From NCBI GenBank assembly GCA_002451715.1, contig DKDD01000186.1:1-8614 (forward strand): a DNA stretch of 8,614 nt, given 5' to 3'. Position 1 is the first letter of the stretch. Each line of letters begins with the position of its first letter. This DNA comes from Ruminococcaceae bacterium UBA6857 (lineage in GTDB: Bacteria; Bacillota; Clostridia; Oscillospirales; Acutalibacteraceae). Made by a program: the position numbers and the translations under genes. This document shows, piece after piece, positions 1 to 6,208 of the stretch. The notes below the pieces were generated by a model. It was not told the DNA's origin and did not search any database. It saw nothing but the letters and a program-made list of their open reading frames with translations.

Positions 1-1744
1 TAACTTTTTTTCTTGCTTTGACCGTATAGGTTCCGACCGCGCCGGCAGAACCGGGCGAAACGGTGCATTTTGTTGCGGTTGTTGTTTTGAGTGCGGTATA
101 GGTCTTTTTTGCGCTGTCATATCTGTACACGGTATAGCCCGTTGCACCCTCGGATTTGCGCCAGCTCAGTGTGAACGAAAGAGTTGTTGTGTTGCTTTGC
201 TTGAGGTCAATGACCGCGGCGGGTGCGCCTGTGTCGGTAACGGTATACTTTGCAATCGAAAAGCGTCCCGTCGAATCATATGCGGCAATCTCAACCGAGC
301 CTTCTTTCAAAAAGTTGATTACATTTCCGTCGATTTTTGCAATCTGTTCGTTGAACGAAAGAAGCTTAAGCTCTTTTTTGCCGCTGAACGACGGCTCGTA
401 TGCGCCGGGTCTTACTCCGACGGAAGAAGAAATCGTAACAAAGCTTTTCGGAACATAGCCGGTGTATTTTTTTGACTGATAGGTAAAGCTGATTTTGTAC
501 CAGTACGGATAATTGAGGACGTTCTGATAGTAGGTTGCGTCTGTTTTGACAATGTCTGAAATTGTGACATTCGTTCCGGACGGAAGATAAAAATCAAAGC
601 GGTCGTTGTTTGTTGAAGGACCTTTGCGAACGTTTATGCTGCCGTCGGTGTCAATATAACCGGAAAGGGAAGACGCGTCCGTAAGGGTGATTTTTCCGTT
701 CGTTCCGTCTTGGTCATCCATGTTGTTGAAAACGGGAATCGAAAAAGAAAACTTGTTGTCAAGAAGCTTTGCCGAAGCGTACGAGTCATATGAAAAATAA
801 GCCTGCATTGCCGCGGCGCAAACGTTTGTCATATACTGATGGTCATAGAAATTATAAGTTCCGTTCGGGTTAACGTTGAATTTTTGAAGGTATGCCGTGT
901 GCTGACCCTGTGCGATATATGAGCTTGCAACAAATTCGGCGCCGCCGATGATTGATTTTTTCGGTGTGTTCCACGGGCGGGAATAGGTCGTTCCGTTTTT
1001 CGCCCAGTAAAGACCGCGTTCAATTGCTCCCGCGCCGTCCGACGCACCGATATTATAGAAGTTGAAAATTCCGGGATAGGTTGCGTTTTTGCCGCTTGTT
1101 GCGCTTGTTCCGCTGCCGACCTCGCCGCGGATTTTTGCCGCAAGATAGCATGGATTAATGTTGTTTTTCTTTCCTGCTTCGCAGATTACGGTCGAATACT
1201 TTTCATTTGTATTGACAAGCTTTCCTTTTGTATTGTAATAGGAAATTTTTGTTTTATACATGAACGTTCCGCGAAGAACATATTCAACGGCGGCTTCGTC
1301 AAAGCTCTCGTCATATGAAAGGTCTTCAAACTGAAAAATGCTGTTTTCGTTGAGAAAGTTGCGCGGATCCATATAATAGGAAACGGCAAGTCTGTTCGCG
1401 GTAACAAAGCCGGCGTCTTTTTGAATGTATGAGCCGGTCGAGTAGTTGTAATCGCCCTCTTTCATGCTTTTGAAAATGTTGGTGCAAGAAGACGGAAAAA
1501 GGCTTCTTCCGCCGGAAGCTTCCGCGTCAACGGCGGTGTTCCAGTTAAGGCCGGTTTTCATTGGAGTAAAGCTCCACGTCGGGTGCTTTTCATGAAGGGC
1601 GCGAAGAGCGGCTCGGTAGCTTTTCGGAAAAGCGGAAAGCGATTTTTCAAATTCGTTGTCTGCACCGAGTGAAAGAACGGGGAACATCAGTGCAAAAAGA
1701 ACAATGCAAAGAGTGATTGCGATAAGTTTTTGACTTCGTTTCAT
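1..1744 (-). CDS. Secreted modular cell-wall hydrolase, glucosaminidase-like, with SH3b and fibronectin-like domains (partial, C-terminus outside window)
   Basis: The frame is open for 581 codons from ATG at 1744 down to base 1, so the C-terminus is missing. Residues 1-28 form a signal peptide: basic start MKRSQK, a hydrophobic core, and likely cleavage after SLGA. Residues 110-330 resemble the GH73-like glucosaminidase domains of clostridial wall hydrolases: AAKIRGEVGSG at 202-212, then YPGIFNFYNIGAS at 223-235. E208 is the likely catalytic acid, by analogy with the family. Residues 362-440 look like a bacterial SH3 (SH3b) repeat (INVRKGPS, then GYVPKSFV). Residues 455-503 resemble a short Ig-like (BIG2-type) segment, and 507-581 a fibronectin type III module. 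The enzyme would act outside the cell, cleaving the GlcNAc-MurNAc bond of peptidoglycan; the trailing modules would bind wall polymers. A strong Shine-Dalgarno AAGGAGG (1756-1762) fixes the start. It lies 74 bases downstream of the DivIVA-like gene on the same strand. The secreted modular architecture is confident; the exact bond specificity is inferred. Confidence 0.82.
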   Translation of the reverse strand, partial: MKRSQKLIAITLCIVLFALMFPVLSLGADNEFEKSLSAFPKSYRAALRALHEKHPTWSFTPMKTGLNWNTAVDAEASGGRSLFPSSCTNIFKSMKEGDYNYSTGSYIQKDAGFVTANRLAVSYYMDPRNFLNENSIFQFEDLSYDESFDEAAVEYVLRGTFMYKTKISYYNTKGKLVNTNEKYSTVICEAGKKNNINPCYLAAKIRGEVGSGTSATSGKNATYPGIFNFYNIGASDGAGAIERGLYWAKNGTTYSRPWNTPKKSIIGGAEFVASSYIAQGQHTAYLQKFNVNPNGTYNFYDHQYMTNVCAAAMQAYFSYDSYASAKLLDNKFSFSIPVFNNMDDQDGTNGKITLTDASSLSGYIDTDGSINVRKGPSTNNDRFDFYLPSGTNVTISDIVKTDATYYQNVLNYPYWYKISFTYQSKKYTGYVPKSFVTISSSVGVRPGAYEPSFSGKKELKLLSFNEQIAKIDGNVINFLKEGSVEIAAYDSTGRFSIAKYTVTDTGAPAAVIDLKQSNTTTLSFTLSWRKSEGATGYTVYRYDSAKKTYTALKTTTATKCTVSPGSAGAVGTYTVKARKKV

Positions 1745-1755
1745 TTTTAAGGGTA

Positions 1756-1762
1756 CCTCCTT
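1756..1762 (-). promoter_or_regulatory. Ribosome binding site of the glucosaminidase-like gene
   Basis: On the minus strand this reads AAGGAGG, a near-perfect Shine-Dalgarno, 11 bases before ATG at 1744. It supports that start over the downstream ATG codons inside the signal peptide. Confidence 0.8.
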
Positions 1763-1777
1763 GTGTCCTGCGTTAGT

Positions 1778-1805
1778 AAAAGGGACCGCAACACGACAGT
1801 CCCTT
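1778..1805 (-). terminator. Hairpin with short T run between the DivIVA-like and glucosaminidase genes; possible weak terminator or attenuator
   Basis: On the minus strand AAGGGACTG pairs with CGGTCCCTT (nine pairs, one a G-U wobble) around an eight-base loop, followed by only TTTT. The stem is good but the T run is short, so it may end only part of the transcripts from the DivIVA-like gene. I see no clear promoter between this hairpin and the glucosaminidase start, so that gene may rely on read-through. A processing site or mRNA-stabilising stem is the alternative. Confidence 0.45.
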
Positions 1806-1818
1806 GCAGTTTGGCGGT

Positions 1819-2478
1819 TTAGTTGAATAACCCCTCAGGAAGAAGTCCGTCAAGCCGAGACTTTTCTTCCTTTTTTTCCGAATCTTTTTTTTCTTTGCTT
1901 TCGGTCGATGCCAAAAGTCCGTCAATGAAAGAAAGGATGCTTGCCGCGTCGGGTTCGGCGGCTTTTTCCTGCGGTTTTTCTTCTTTCGGCTCTTGTGCTT
2001 TCGGTGCTTCTTCGGCGGCCGAAACCGGTTCGGGTTGAGCGATGGTTACGGCAAAGCTGCTTTCAGAAATTCTTTCAATAAAGCTTGAAAGGTTGTCGCA
2101 AATTTCGTCTGCAACGCGGCGAAGACGGTCGGTTGCAAGATTGATTTCGTCAAGCGGATCATTTTCGCTCTTGTCCGCGGTAAGGGCGGCTTTTTCCTTT
2201 GCAAGCTTTTCTTCCGCGGCCTTTTCGGCTGCGGCGGTTGCGGCTTCGGAATTTTCAATCGCTTCCGCGGCCTTTCTGTTGGCCTCGGCAAGCTTTTGGT
2301 TCGCCGTTCTGACGTCGCTTTCAAGCGAAGCGACTTTTTTGTTCAGTTCTTTAACCGTTTGTTCAACCTGCGAGCGATATTCAAAAAACTCGTTTTTCAT
2401 GTTTTCGATGTAATCAATAACATCGTCCTTATTGAATCCGCCGAAAACGTTTTTTCTGAAAAGGCGGTCGGTACTCAT
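1819..2478 (-). CDS. DivIVA-like coiled-coil protein
   Basis: The product is 219 residues with no signal peptide and no membrane segment. Residues 7-25 (FRKNVFGGFNKDDVIDYIE) resemble the start of DivIVA/GpsB-family proteins, where a short loop binds the membrane and the following helices dimerise. Residues 24-100 are rich in A, E and K with heptad-like spacing and are probably a long coiled coil. Residues 108-142 form a second helical stretch. Residues 146-178 are a Pro/Glu/Ala linker, and the tail (179-219) has IDGLL at 185-189 and LDGLL at 209-213 around a highly charged linker. DivIVA-type proteins organise division or wall synthesis at curved membrane; that role here is inferred from the N-terminus and from the wall hydrolase gene downstream. 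Shine-Dalgarno GAGGG (2486-2490) lies seven bases before ATG. It is not a canonical DivIVA: the C-terminal half is unlike any I recognise. Confidence 0.7.
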   Translation of the reverse strand: MSTDRLFRKNVFGGFNKDDVIDYIENMKNEFFEYRSQVEQTVKELNKKVASLESDVRTANQKLAEANRKAAEAIENSEAATAAAEKAAEEKLAKEKAALTADKSENDPLDEINLATDRLRRVADEICDNLSSFIERISESSFAVTIAQPEPVSAAEEAPKAQEPKEEKPQEKAAEPDAASILSFIDGLLASTESKEKKDSEKKEEKSRLDGLLPEGLFN

Positions 2479-2529
2479 TATACATCCCTCAAATCTAAAA
2501 TATCTCTGAAAACAGATTACAATAACTTA

Positions 2530-2535
2530 AGTATA
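2530..2535 (-). promoter_or_regulatory. Possible -10 box for the DivIVA-like gene
   Basis: On the minus strand this reads TATACT, five of six matches to TATAAT, and sits about 50 bases before the start codon. No good -35 lies at 16-18 bases; the nearest TTGAAA (2559-2564) is 23 bases away. It partly overlaps the palindrome at 2534-2545. This is tentative. Confidence 0.25.
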
Positions 2536-2545
2536 TGATATCATA
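2534..2545. promoter_or_regulatory. Perfect 12-base palindrome in the divergent intergenic region, candidate operator
   Basis: TATGATATCATA is its own reverse complement. It lies upstream of the plus-strand cca promoter and at the likely minus-strand promoter of the DivIVA-like gene, where a dimeric regulator could act on both. In AT-rich DNA a 12-base palindrome can arise by chance. Confidence 0.25.
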
Positions 2546-2570
2546 AAACGACCGTTGATTTCAACCACTC

Positions 2571-2598
2571 TTGAAAATTTTATCATAATCATTATAAT
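2571..2598 (+). promoter_or_regulatory. Sigma-A-type promoter of cca
   Basis: The -35 box TTGAAA (2571-2576) and -10 box TATAAT (2593-2598) are separated by 16 bases. Transcription would start near 2605, giving a leader of about 30 bases before the cca start codon. Confidence 0.65.
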
Positions 2599-2634
2599 TA
2601 TAAAAGTCACAATTTTTGTTATGGCGGTGAAAAG

Positions 2635-3984
2635 ATGGAAAATCTTGAAGAAATTTCAAAAAAAGCGATAAAAGCGCTCAAAAAAAGCGGATACTCTGCG
2701 TTTCTTGTCGGCGGTTCGGTGCGCGACCATCTTATGAACCGACAGGTTCACGACATTGACATTGCAACCGGCGCAAAACCCGAAGAAACAATTTCCGTTT
2801 TCAAAAATCGAACCGTTGTTCCTACAGGATTAAAACACGGTACGGTGACTGTTCTTTTTGAAAAAACTCCGGTTGAAATAACAACTTTCCGAACCGAAAA
2901 AGGCTATTCCGACAACCGCCATCCGGACAAAGTTGAGTTTTCAAAAAGCATTGAAGAAGACCTCTCGCGCCGCGATTTCACAATGAATGCGATCGCCTGC
3001 AACGAAAACGGCGTTCTGACCGACCCTTTCGGCGGAAAAGGAGACATTGAAAAAAAGCTTATCCGTGCCGTCGGTGACGCCGAAACACGGTTCAAAGAAG
3101 ATTCTTTGCGTATTCTTCGTGCACTTCGGTTTTCTTCCGTGCTCGACTTTGAAATTGAAGAAGCAACCGAAAAAGCCATAAAAAGCTGCTGCAGTCTTCT
3201 TAAAAATCTTTCGCCGGAAAGAATTTCAAACGAGCTTTCAAAGCTTCTTTGCGGAAAAAAAGCGGACGCTGTTCTTCTTGCTTATCCGGAAGTATTTTCT
3301 GAAATCATACCGTGTCTTGCACCTATGGTCGGCTTTTGCCAGCATAACAGACATCACCGATTTGATATTTATGAACACACGGTGAACGTTGTCAAAAACG
3401 TTCGACCCGTTCTTTATATGCGACTTGCCGCACTTTTGCACGACTGTGCAAAACCACTGACTTTTTCGCTTGATGAAAAAGGGGAAGGTCATTTTTATTC
3501 CCATGCGCCGAAAGGTGCCGCTCTTGCAAAAGAGCTTCTTTCTTCGCTTCGTTTTGACGGCGACACAATTGAAAAAGCGGTGAAGCTTATCAAAATTCAC
3601 GATTCGCCGATTGAATGCAGTGAGGTTGCCGTGAAGAAAAAGCTGCGCAGACTCGGAGAAGAAACATTTTTTGACCTTGTTGAGCTTCAGCGTGCGGATA
3701 ATCTTGCACAAAGCGAAGAATTTTCTTTCAGGCAGAAAAATTTTGATTACCTTGAAAAAACGGCAAAAGAAATTCTTAAAGAAAACGAATGTTTTTCGCT
3801 CAAATCGCTTGCCGTGAACGGAGACGACATGATTTCACTTGGTTTTTTCAAAAAAGAAATTGGCGAAGCGCTCAATTTTCTTTGCGAAGCCGTGATTGAA
3901 GAAAGGGTAAAAAACGAAAAAGAAGCCCTTCTCTCACTCGCCGAAAGCGAAAAAGAACACATAAAAAACCGCGCCGAGGCTTGA
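2635..3984 (+). CDS. cca: tRNA CCA-adding enzyme (class II tRNA nucleotidyltransferase) with HD domain
   Basis: The enzyme adds or repairs the 3'-terminal CCA of tRNAs from CTP and ATP without a nucleic acid template, in the cytoplasm. The 449-residue product shows the class II head: LVGGSVRD at 24-31, catalytic acids D40 and D42 in HDIDIAT, RRDFTMNA at 112-119, and the nucleotide-selecting motif EDSLR at 155-159 (E155, D156, R159) with the following helix ILRALRF. A metal-dependent HD phosphohydrolase-type domain follows, with H248, the H269-D270 pair and H290; this domain is known in the Escherichia coli enzyme and absent from the shorter Bacillus type. Residues 355-449 are a helical tail. 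The Shine-Dalgarno is weak (GGTGA at 2626-2630), but the N-terminal match supports ATG 2635. CCA versus only CC or A addition cannot be settled from sequence alone; a single complete enzyme is most likely. Confidence 0.93.
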   Translation: MENLEEISKKAIKALKKSGYSAFLVGGSVRDHLMNRQVHDIDIATGAKPEETISVFKNRTVVPTGLKHGTVTVLFEKTPVEITTFRTEKGYSDNRHPDKVEFSKSIEEDLSRRDFTMNAIACNENGVLTDPFGGKGDIEKKLIRAVGDAETRFKEDSLRILRALRFSSVLDFEIEEATEKAIKSCCSLLKNLSPERISNELSKLLCGKKADAVLLAYPEVFSEIIPCLAPMVGFCQHNRHHRFDIYEHTVNVVKNVRPVLYMRLAALLHDCAKPLTFSLDEKGEGHFYSHAPKGAALAKELLSSLRFDGDTIEKAVKLIKIHDSPIECSEVAVKKKLRRLGEETFFDLVELQRADNLAQSEEFSFRQKNFDYLEKTAKEILKENECFSLKSLAVNGDDMISLGFFKKEIGEALNFLCEAVIEERVKNEKEALLSLAESEKEHIKNRAEA

Positions 3985-4009
3985 TATAATTGAACGGATT
4001 AGGTATAAT
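3981..4009 (+). promoter_or_regulatory. Internal sigma-A-type promoter for the holA cluster, overlapping the cca stop codon
   Basis: The -35 box TTGATA (3981-3986) and the -10 box TATAAT (4004-4009) are 17 bases apart, the optimal spacing. The cca stop codon TGA (3982-3984) lies inside the -35 box. The start point would be near 4016, giving a leader of about 20 bases before holA. This would let holA and the genes after it be transcribed independently of cca. Confidence 0.65.
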
Positions 4010-4038
4010 TATCAAAGTTTATTTAAAGAGGTTTGAAA

Positions 4039-5079
4039 ATGGCATTGTTTGATGAAAAGCAATTGAAAAAGCATATCAGAGAAAAAAACTTTCTGCCGCT
4101 CTATCTTGTCTTCGGCGACGAAAGCTATCTAAAGCTCAATTATGTGAATCTTCTTGCCGAATCGGTTGTCGATAAAGCATTTGAAAGCCTTAACCTTGAC
4201 CGTTTTGACGGAAAAAGCACCGATCTTAAAACGATTCTCGACCGCGCAATGACAATGCCTATGCTCAGTGAAAGGCGCTGTGTTGTTGTTGAAGATTATA
4301 AGCTTGAATCGCTCACGGAAAAAGACAGCAAAACTCTTTCAGCCGCGTTTGAAAATTTGAGCTCAAGCACTGTTCTGATTTTTTTTCAGTCGTCGGATTC
4401 TTTCAACAAAAAGAACGGAAAAAAAGCGATTGCTCTTTTTGAAAAATTCGGTGCGGTTTGCGAACTTAACAAAAGAAAGGGCACCGACCTCATAAAGCCG
4501 CTTGTTTCTTTGGCGGCAAAGCAGGGCGTCACTCTTTCGCCGACAATGGCACAGTATCTTGTAAGTTGCGTCGGCGATGATTTCAATGTTCTTGTCAATG
4601 AACTATCAAAGGTTTGCAGTTTTGCAAAAAGCGGCGAAATAACAAAAGAACACATCGATGCGGTTGCTGTAAAAACCGTTGACGCAAAAGTAAGTTCGCT
4701 CACAAGGTCGCTTCTTGGCGGGAATTTTGAAAAAGCTTATGATATTCTCGATTCGCTCATAACGCTGAAAGTTGAACCGAACTATATTCTCGGCTCAATA
4801 ATCGGAACTTATGTTGACATGTACCGCGCAAAAGTCGCCTGCGAAAGCACAGGCACGGCGCAGCCGCTTTCGTCGCTTTTCAATTATAAAGGGCGTGAAT
4901 TTGCTTTGGGATATGCCGCAAGAGACGCGTCAAAACTAAACATTTCCGCTCTTCGCGCCTGCCTTGAAGAACTTTCAAAGGCCGATTTAAAACTCAAAAG
5001 CACCGGCACGGCGCAAACACTTATAATTGAGCAGCTTATGGTCAAACTGCTTCTCATCGCGAACGGAGAAAAAGTATGA
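4039..5079 (+). CDS. holA: DNA polymerase III subunit delta (clamp-loader wrench)
   Basis: Delta is the clamp-loader subunit that opens the sliding clamp so that it can be placed on primed DNA. The 346-residue product is close to the usual length of about 340. Its N-terminus has the family signature LPLYLVFGDESYL at 19-31, an AAA+-like fold start without a working Walker A site, as expected for delta. The middle (about 80-215) keeps family features such as the run VLIFFQSSD and the helical segment with CVGDDFNVLVNELSK, and the C-terminus ends in the oligomerisation helices around LIIEQLMVKLLL. An in-frame TTG at 4033 is possible, but AAAGAGG (4025-4031) is seven bases before ATG 4039 and overlaps nothing, so ATG is preferred. 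The stop overlaps the next start (ATGA), showing translational coupling. Confidence 0.9.
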   Translation: MALFDEKQLKKHIREKNFLPLYLVFGDESYLKLNYVNLLAESVVDKAFESLNLDRFDGKSTDLKTILDRAMTMPMLSERRCVVVEDYKLESLTEKDSKTLSAAFENLSSSTVLIFFQSSDSFNKKNGKKAIALFEKFGAVCELNKRKGTDLIKPLVSLAAKQGVTLSPTMAQYLVSCVGDDFNVLVNELSKVCSFAKSGEITKEHIDAVAVKTVDAKVSSLTRSLLGGNFEKAYDILDSLITLKVEPNYILGSIIGTYVDMYRAKVACESTGTAQPLSSLFNYKGREFALGYAARDASKLNISALRACLEELSKADLKLKSTGTAQTLIIEQLMVKLLLIANGEKV

Positions 5080-5660
5080 TTAAACTTGACAGACCCGTCA
5101 TTGTCGAAGGCAAATATGACGTGATAAAACTTTCGAATATAATCGACGGACTTATTATAAAAACCGACGGCTTCGGCATTTTTAAAGACAAGGAAAAGCA
5201 AAAACTTCTTCGTGCGCTCGCAAAAGAAAAGGGGATAATTGTTCTTACCGACAGCGACTCGGCAGGATTTGTCATAAGAAACTTTATCAAATCAATCGTC
5301 CCTGCGGATAAAATTACCAACGTTTATATTCCCGACGTTTTCGGAAAAGAAAAACGAAAAACCGATTTTTCCGCCGAAGGAAAGCTCGGCGTTGAAGGAA
5401 TGAAGGAATCGCTTTTGCTTGAAGCTTTTGAAAAGGCGGGTGTAACCGCAGCGGTCACAAACGAAAAAAGGCGGCTTATAATGCCTCTTGACCTTTATGA
5501 ACACGGACTTTCCGGAAAGCCGAACAGCGCCGAAAAAAGAAAAGAACTCCTCAAAAAGCTTTCACTTCCCGAACATCTTTCATCGTCCGCACTCATAAAA
5601 ATACTCAACACCTTTGTAACATACGAAGACTTTGAAAAAACAGTGAAGGAGCTGATTTAA
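5076..5660 (+). CDS. Toprim/DUF4093 protein, RNase M5-like paralogue
   Basis: The product is 194 residues. Residues 5-100 form a Toprim fold: the catalytic glutamate lies in VIVEGKYD (E11), and the metal-binding acids in LTDSDSAGF (D59, D61). Residues 105-194 match the DUF4093-type C-terminal region, with GVEGM at 130-134 and the DLYEHGLSG segment near 159. The whole chain aligns from memory with RNase M5 (RnmV), which matures 5S rRNA, so it is probably a member of that family. It differs in having DSDSAG where RNase M5 has a DPDxPG motif, and it is not next to ksgA, the usual RnmV neighbour. Clostridia often carry such a second protein with no known role, so I give no symbol. Its ATG overlaps the holA stop (ATGA) and its stop overlaps the ispF start (TAATG). 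Shine-Dalgarno GGAGA is at 5065-5069. Nuclease activity is inferred. Confidence 0.82.
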   Translation: MIKLDRPVIVEGKYDVIKLSNIIDGLIIKTDGFGIFKDKEKQKLLRALAKEKGIIVLTDSDSAGFVIRNFIKSIVPADKITNVYIPDVFGKEKRKTDFSAEGKLGVEGMKESLLLEAFEKAGVTAAVTNEKRRLIMPLDLYEHGLSGKPNSAEKRKELLKKLSLPEHLSSSALIKILNTFVTYEDFEKTVKELI

Positions 5661-6133
5661 TGCGTATCGGCCACGGTTATGACGTTCACAGACTCACCGA
5701 AAACCGAAAACTTATTCTCGGAGGAGTTGAAATTCCGTTTGAAAAAGGGCTTTTGGGTCATTCGGACGCAGACGTTTTGCTTCATGCAATTTCGGATTCG
5801 CTTCTCGGAGCGGCGGCGCTCGGTGATATCGGAAAGCTTTTTCCGGATAACGACCCGGAATATGAGGGCGCAGACAGCCTTGTTCTTTTGAAAAGAGTGT
5901 GCGATTGCCTTTTTGAAAACGGCTTTCGTGTTGTCAACATTGATTCAACAGTTCTTTGCCAGGCACCGAAGCTTCGAAAATATATTGACGAAATGCGCGC
6001 AAACATTGCGAATGCGTGCGGCATTGATATTGCAGACGTCAGCGTTAAAGCCACAACCGAAGAGGGACTCGGTTTTACCGGCGCCGGCGAGGGTATTGCC
6101 GCCCACGCCGTCTGTCTGATTGAAAAGGTTTAA
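5660..6133 (+). CDS. ispF: 2-C-methyl-D-erythritol 2,4-cyclodiphosphate synthase
   Basis: IspF converts 4-diphosphocytidyl-2-C-methylerythritol 2-phosphate into the cyclic diphosphate and releases CMP, in the MEP (non-mevalonate) route to isoprenoid precursors. The 157-residue product matches the usual 155-160 and forms a homotrimer in the family. The metal ligands D8 and H10 are in MRIGHGYDVH, and the third, H42, is in LLHAISDSLLGA. HSDAD at 34-38, GDIG at 55-58, FPDNDP at 61-66 and the C-terminal signature TTEEGLGFTGAGEGIAAHA (132-150) are all intact. GAAGGAG (5645-5651) lies eight bases before ATG 5660, which overlaps the preceding stop by one base. This is a complete stand-alone IspF, not an IspDF fusion, so IspD must be encoded elsewhere. 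Isoprenoid synthesis has no obvious link to its nucleic acid neighbours. Confidence 0.96.
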   Translation: MRIGHGYDVHRLTENRKLILGGVEIPFEKGLLGHSDADVLLHAISDSLLGAAALGDIGKLFPDNDPEYEGADSLVLLKRVCDCLFENGFRVVNIDSTVLCQAPKLRKYIDEMRANIANACGIDIADVSVKATTEEGLGFTGAGEGIAAHAVCLIEKV

Positions 6134-6170
6134 TTTCCTGCTTTCTGCGGCAAAATATCAGTGGTAAAAA

Positions 6171-6192
6171 GTTGCGTCTTTTTGACGCGAAC
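6171..6192. other. Hairpin just upstream of the ligA ribosome binding site
   Basis: TTGCGTC (6172-6178) can pair with GACGCGA (6184-6190) around a TTTTT loop, with one wobble pair. It ends one or two bases before the AAAAAGGAG ribosome binding site of ligA. Read on the plus strand it is not a terminator, as no T run follows. It could be chance, a processing point or a modest brake on ligA translation. Confidence 0.3.
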
Positions 6193-6208
6193 AAAAAGGA
6201 GTTTTTCC

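Noticed and set aside
156..475. Short plus-strand frames in the first 500 bases
   Set aside because: The minus strand is an unbroken, signal-peptide-led coding frame here, and the plus-strand frames are shadows of it.
1823..2413. Two plus-strand frames rich in Ser, Ala and Phe opposite the DivIVA-like gene
   Set aside because: Their composition is what antisense reading of a Glu/Lys/Ala-rich coiled coil gives; there is no ribosome binding site or family match.
2621..2671. Sixteen-codon basic reading frame (MAVKRWKIL...) overlapping the cca start out of frame, as a possible leader peptide
   Set aside because: No ribosome binding site precedes ATG 2621, and its sequence is just the cca region read in another frame.
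3238..3711. A 157-codon minus-strand frame inside cca
   Set aside because: It is antisense to the HD domain coding region of a well-supported gene, with no family resemblance and no promoter.
4033..4038. TTG start for holA two codons upstream
   Set aside because: It lies only one base after the AAAGAGG site, too close for initiation; ATG 4039 has the proper distance.
6161..6208. In-frame extension of ligA from GTG 6161, adding 16 residues
   Set aside because: There is no ribosome binding site before 6161, the added residues do not fit the LigA start, and AAAAAGGAG is placed well for ATG 6209.
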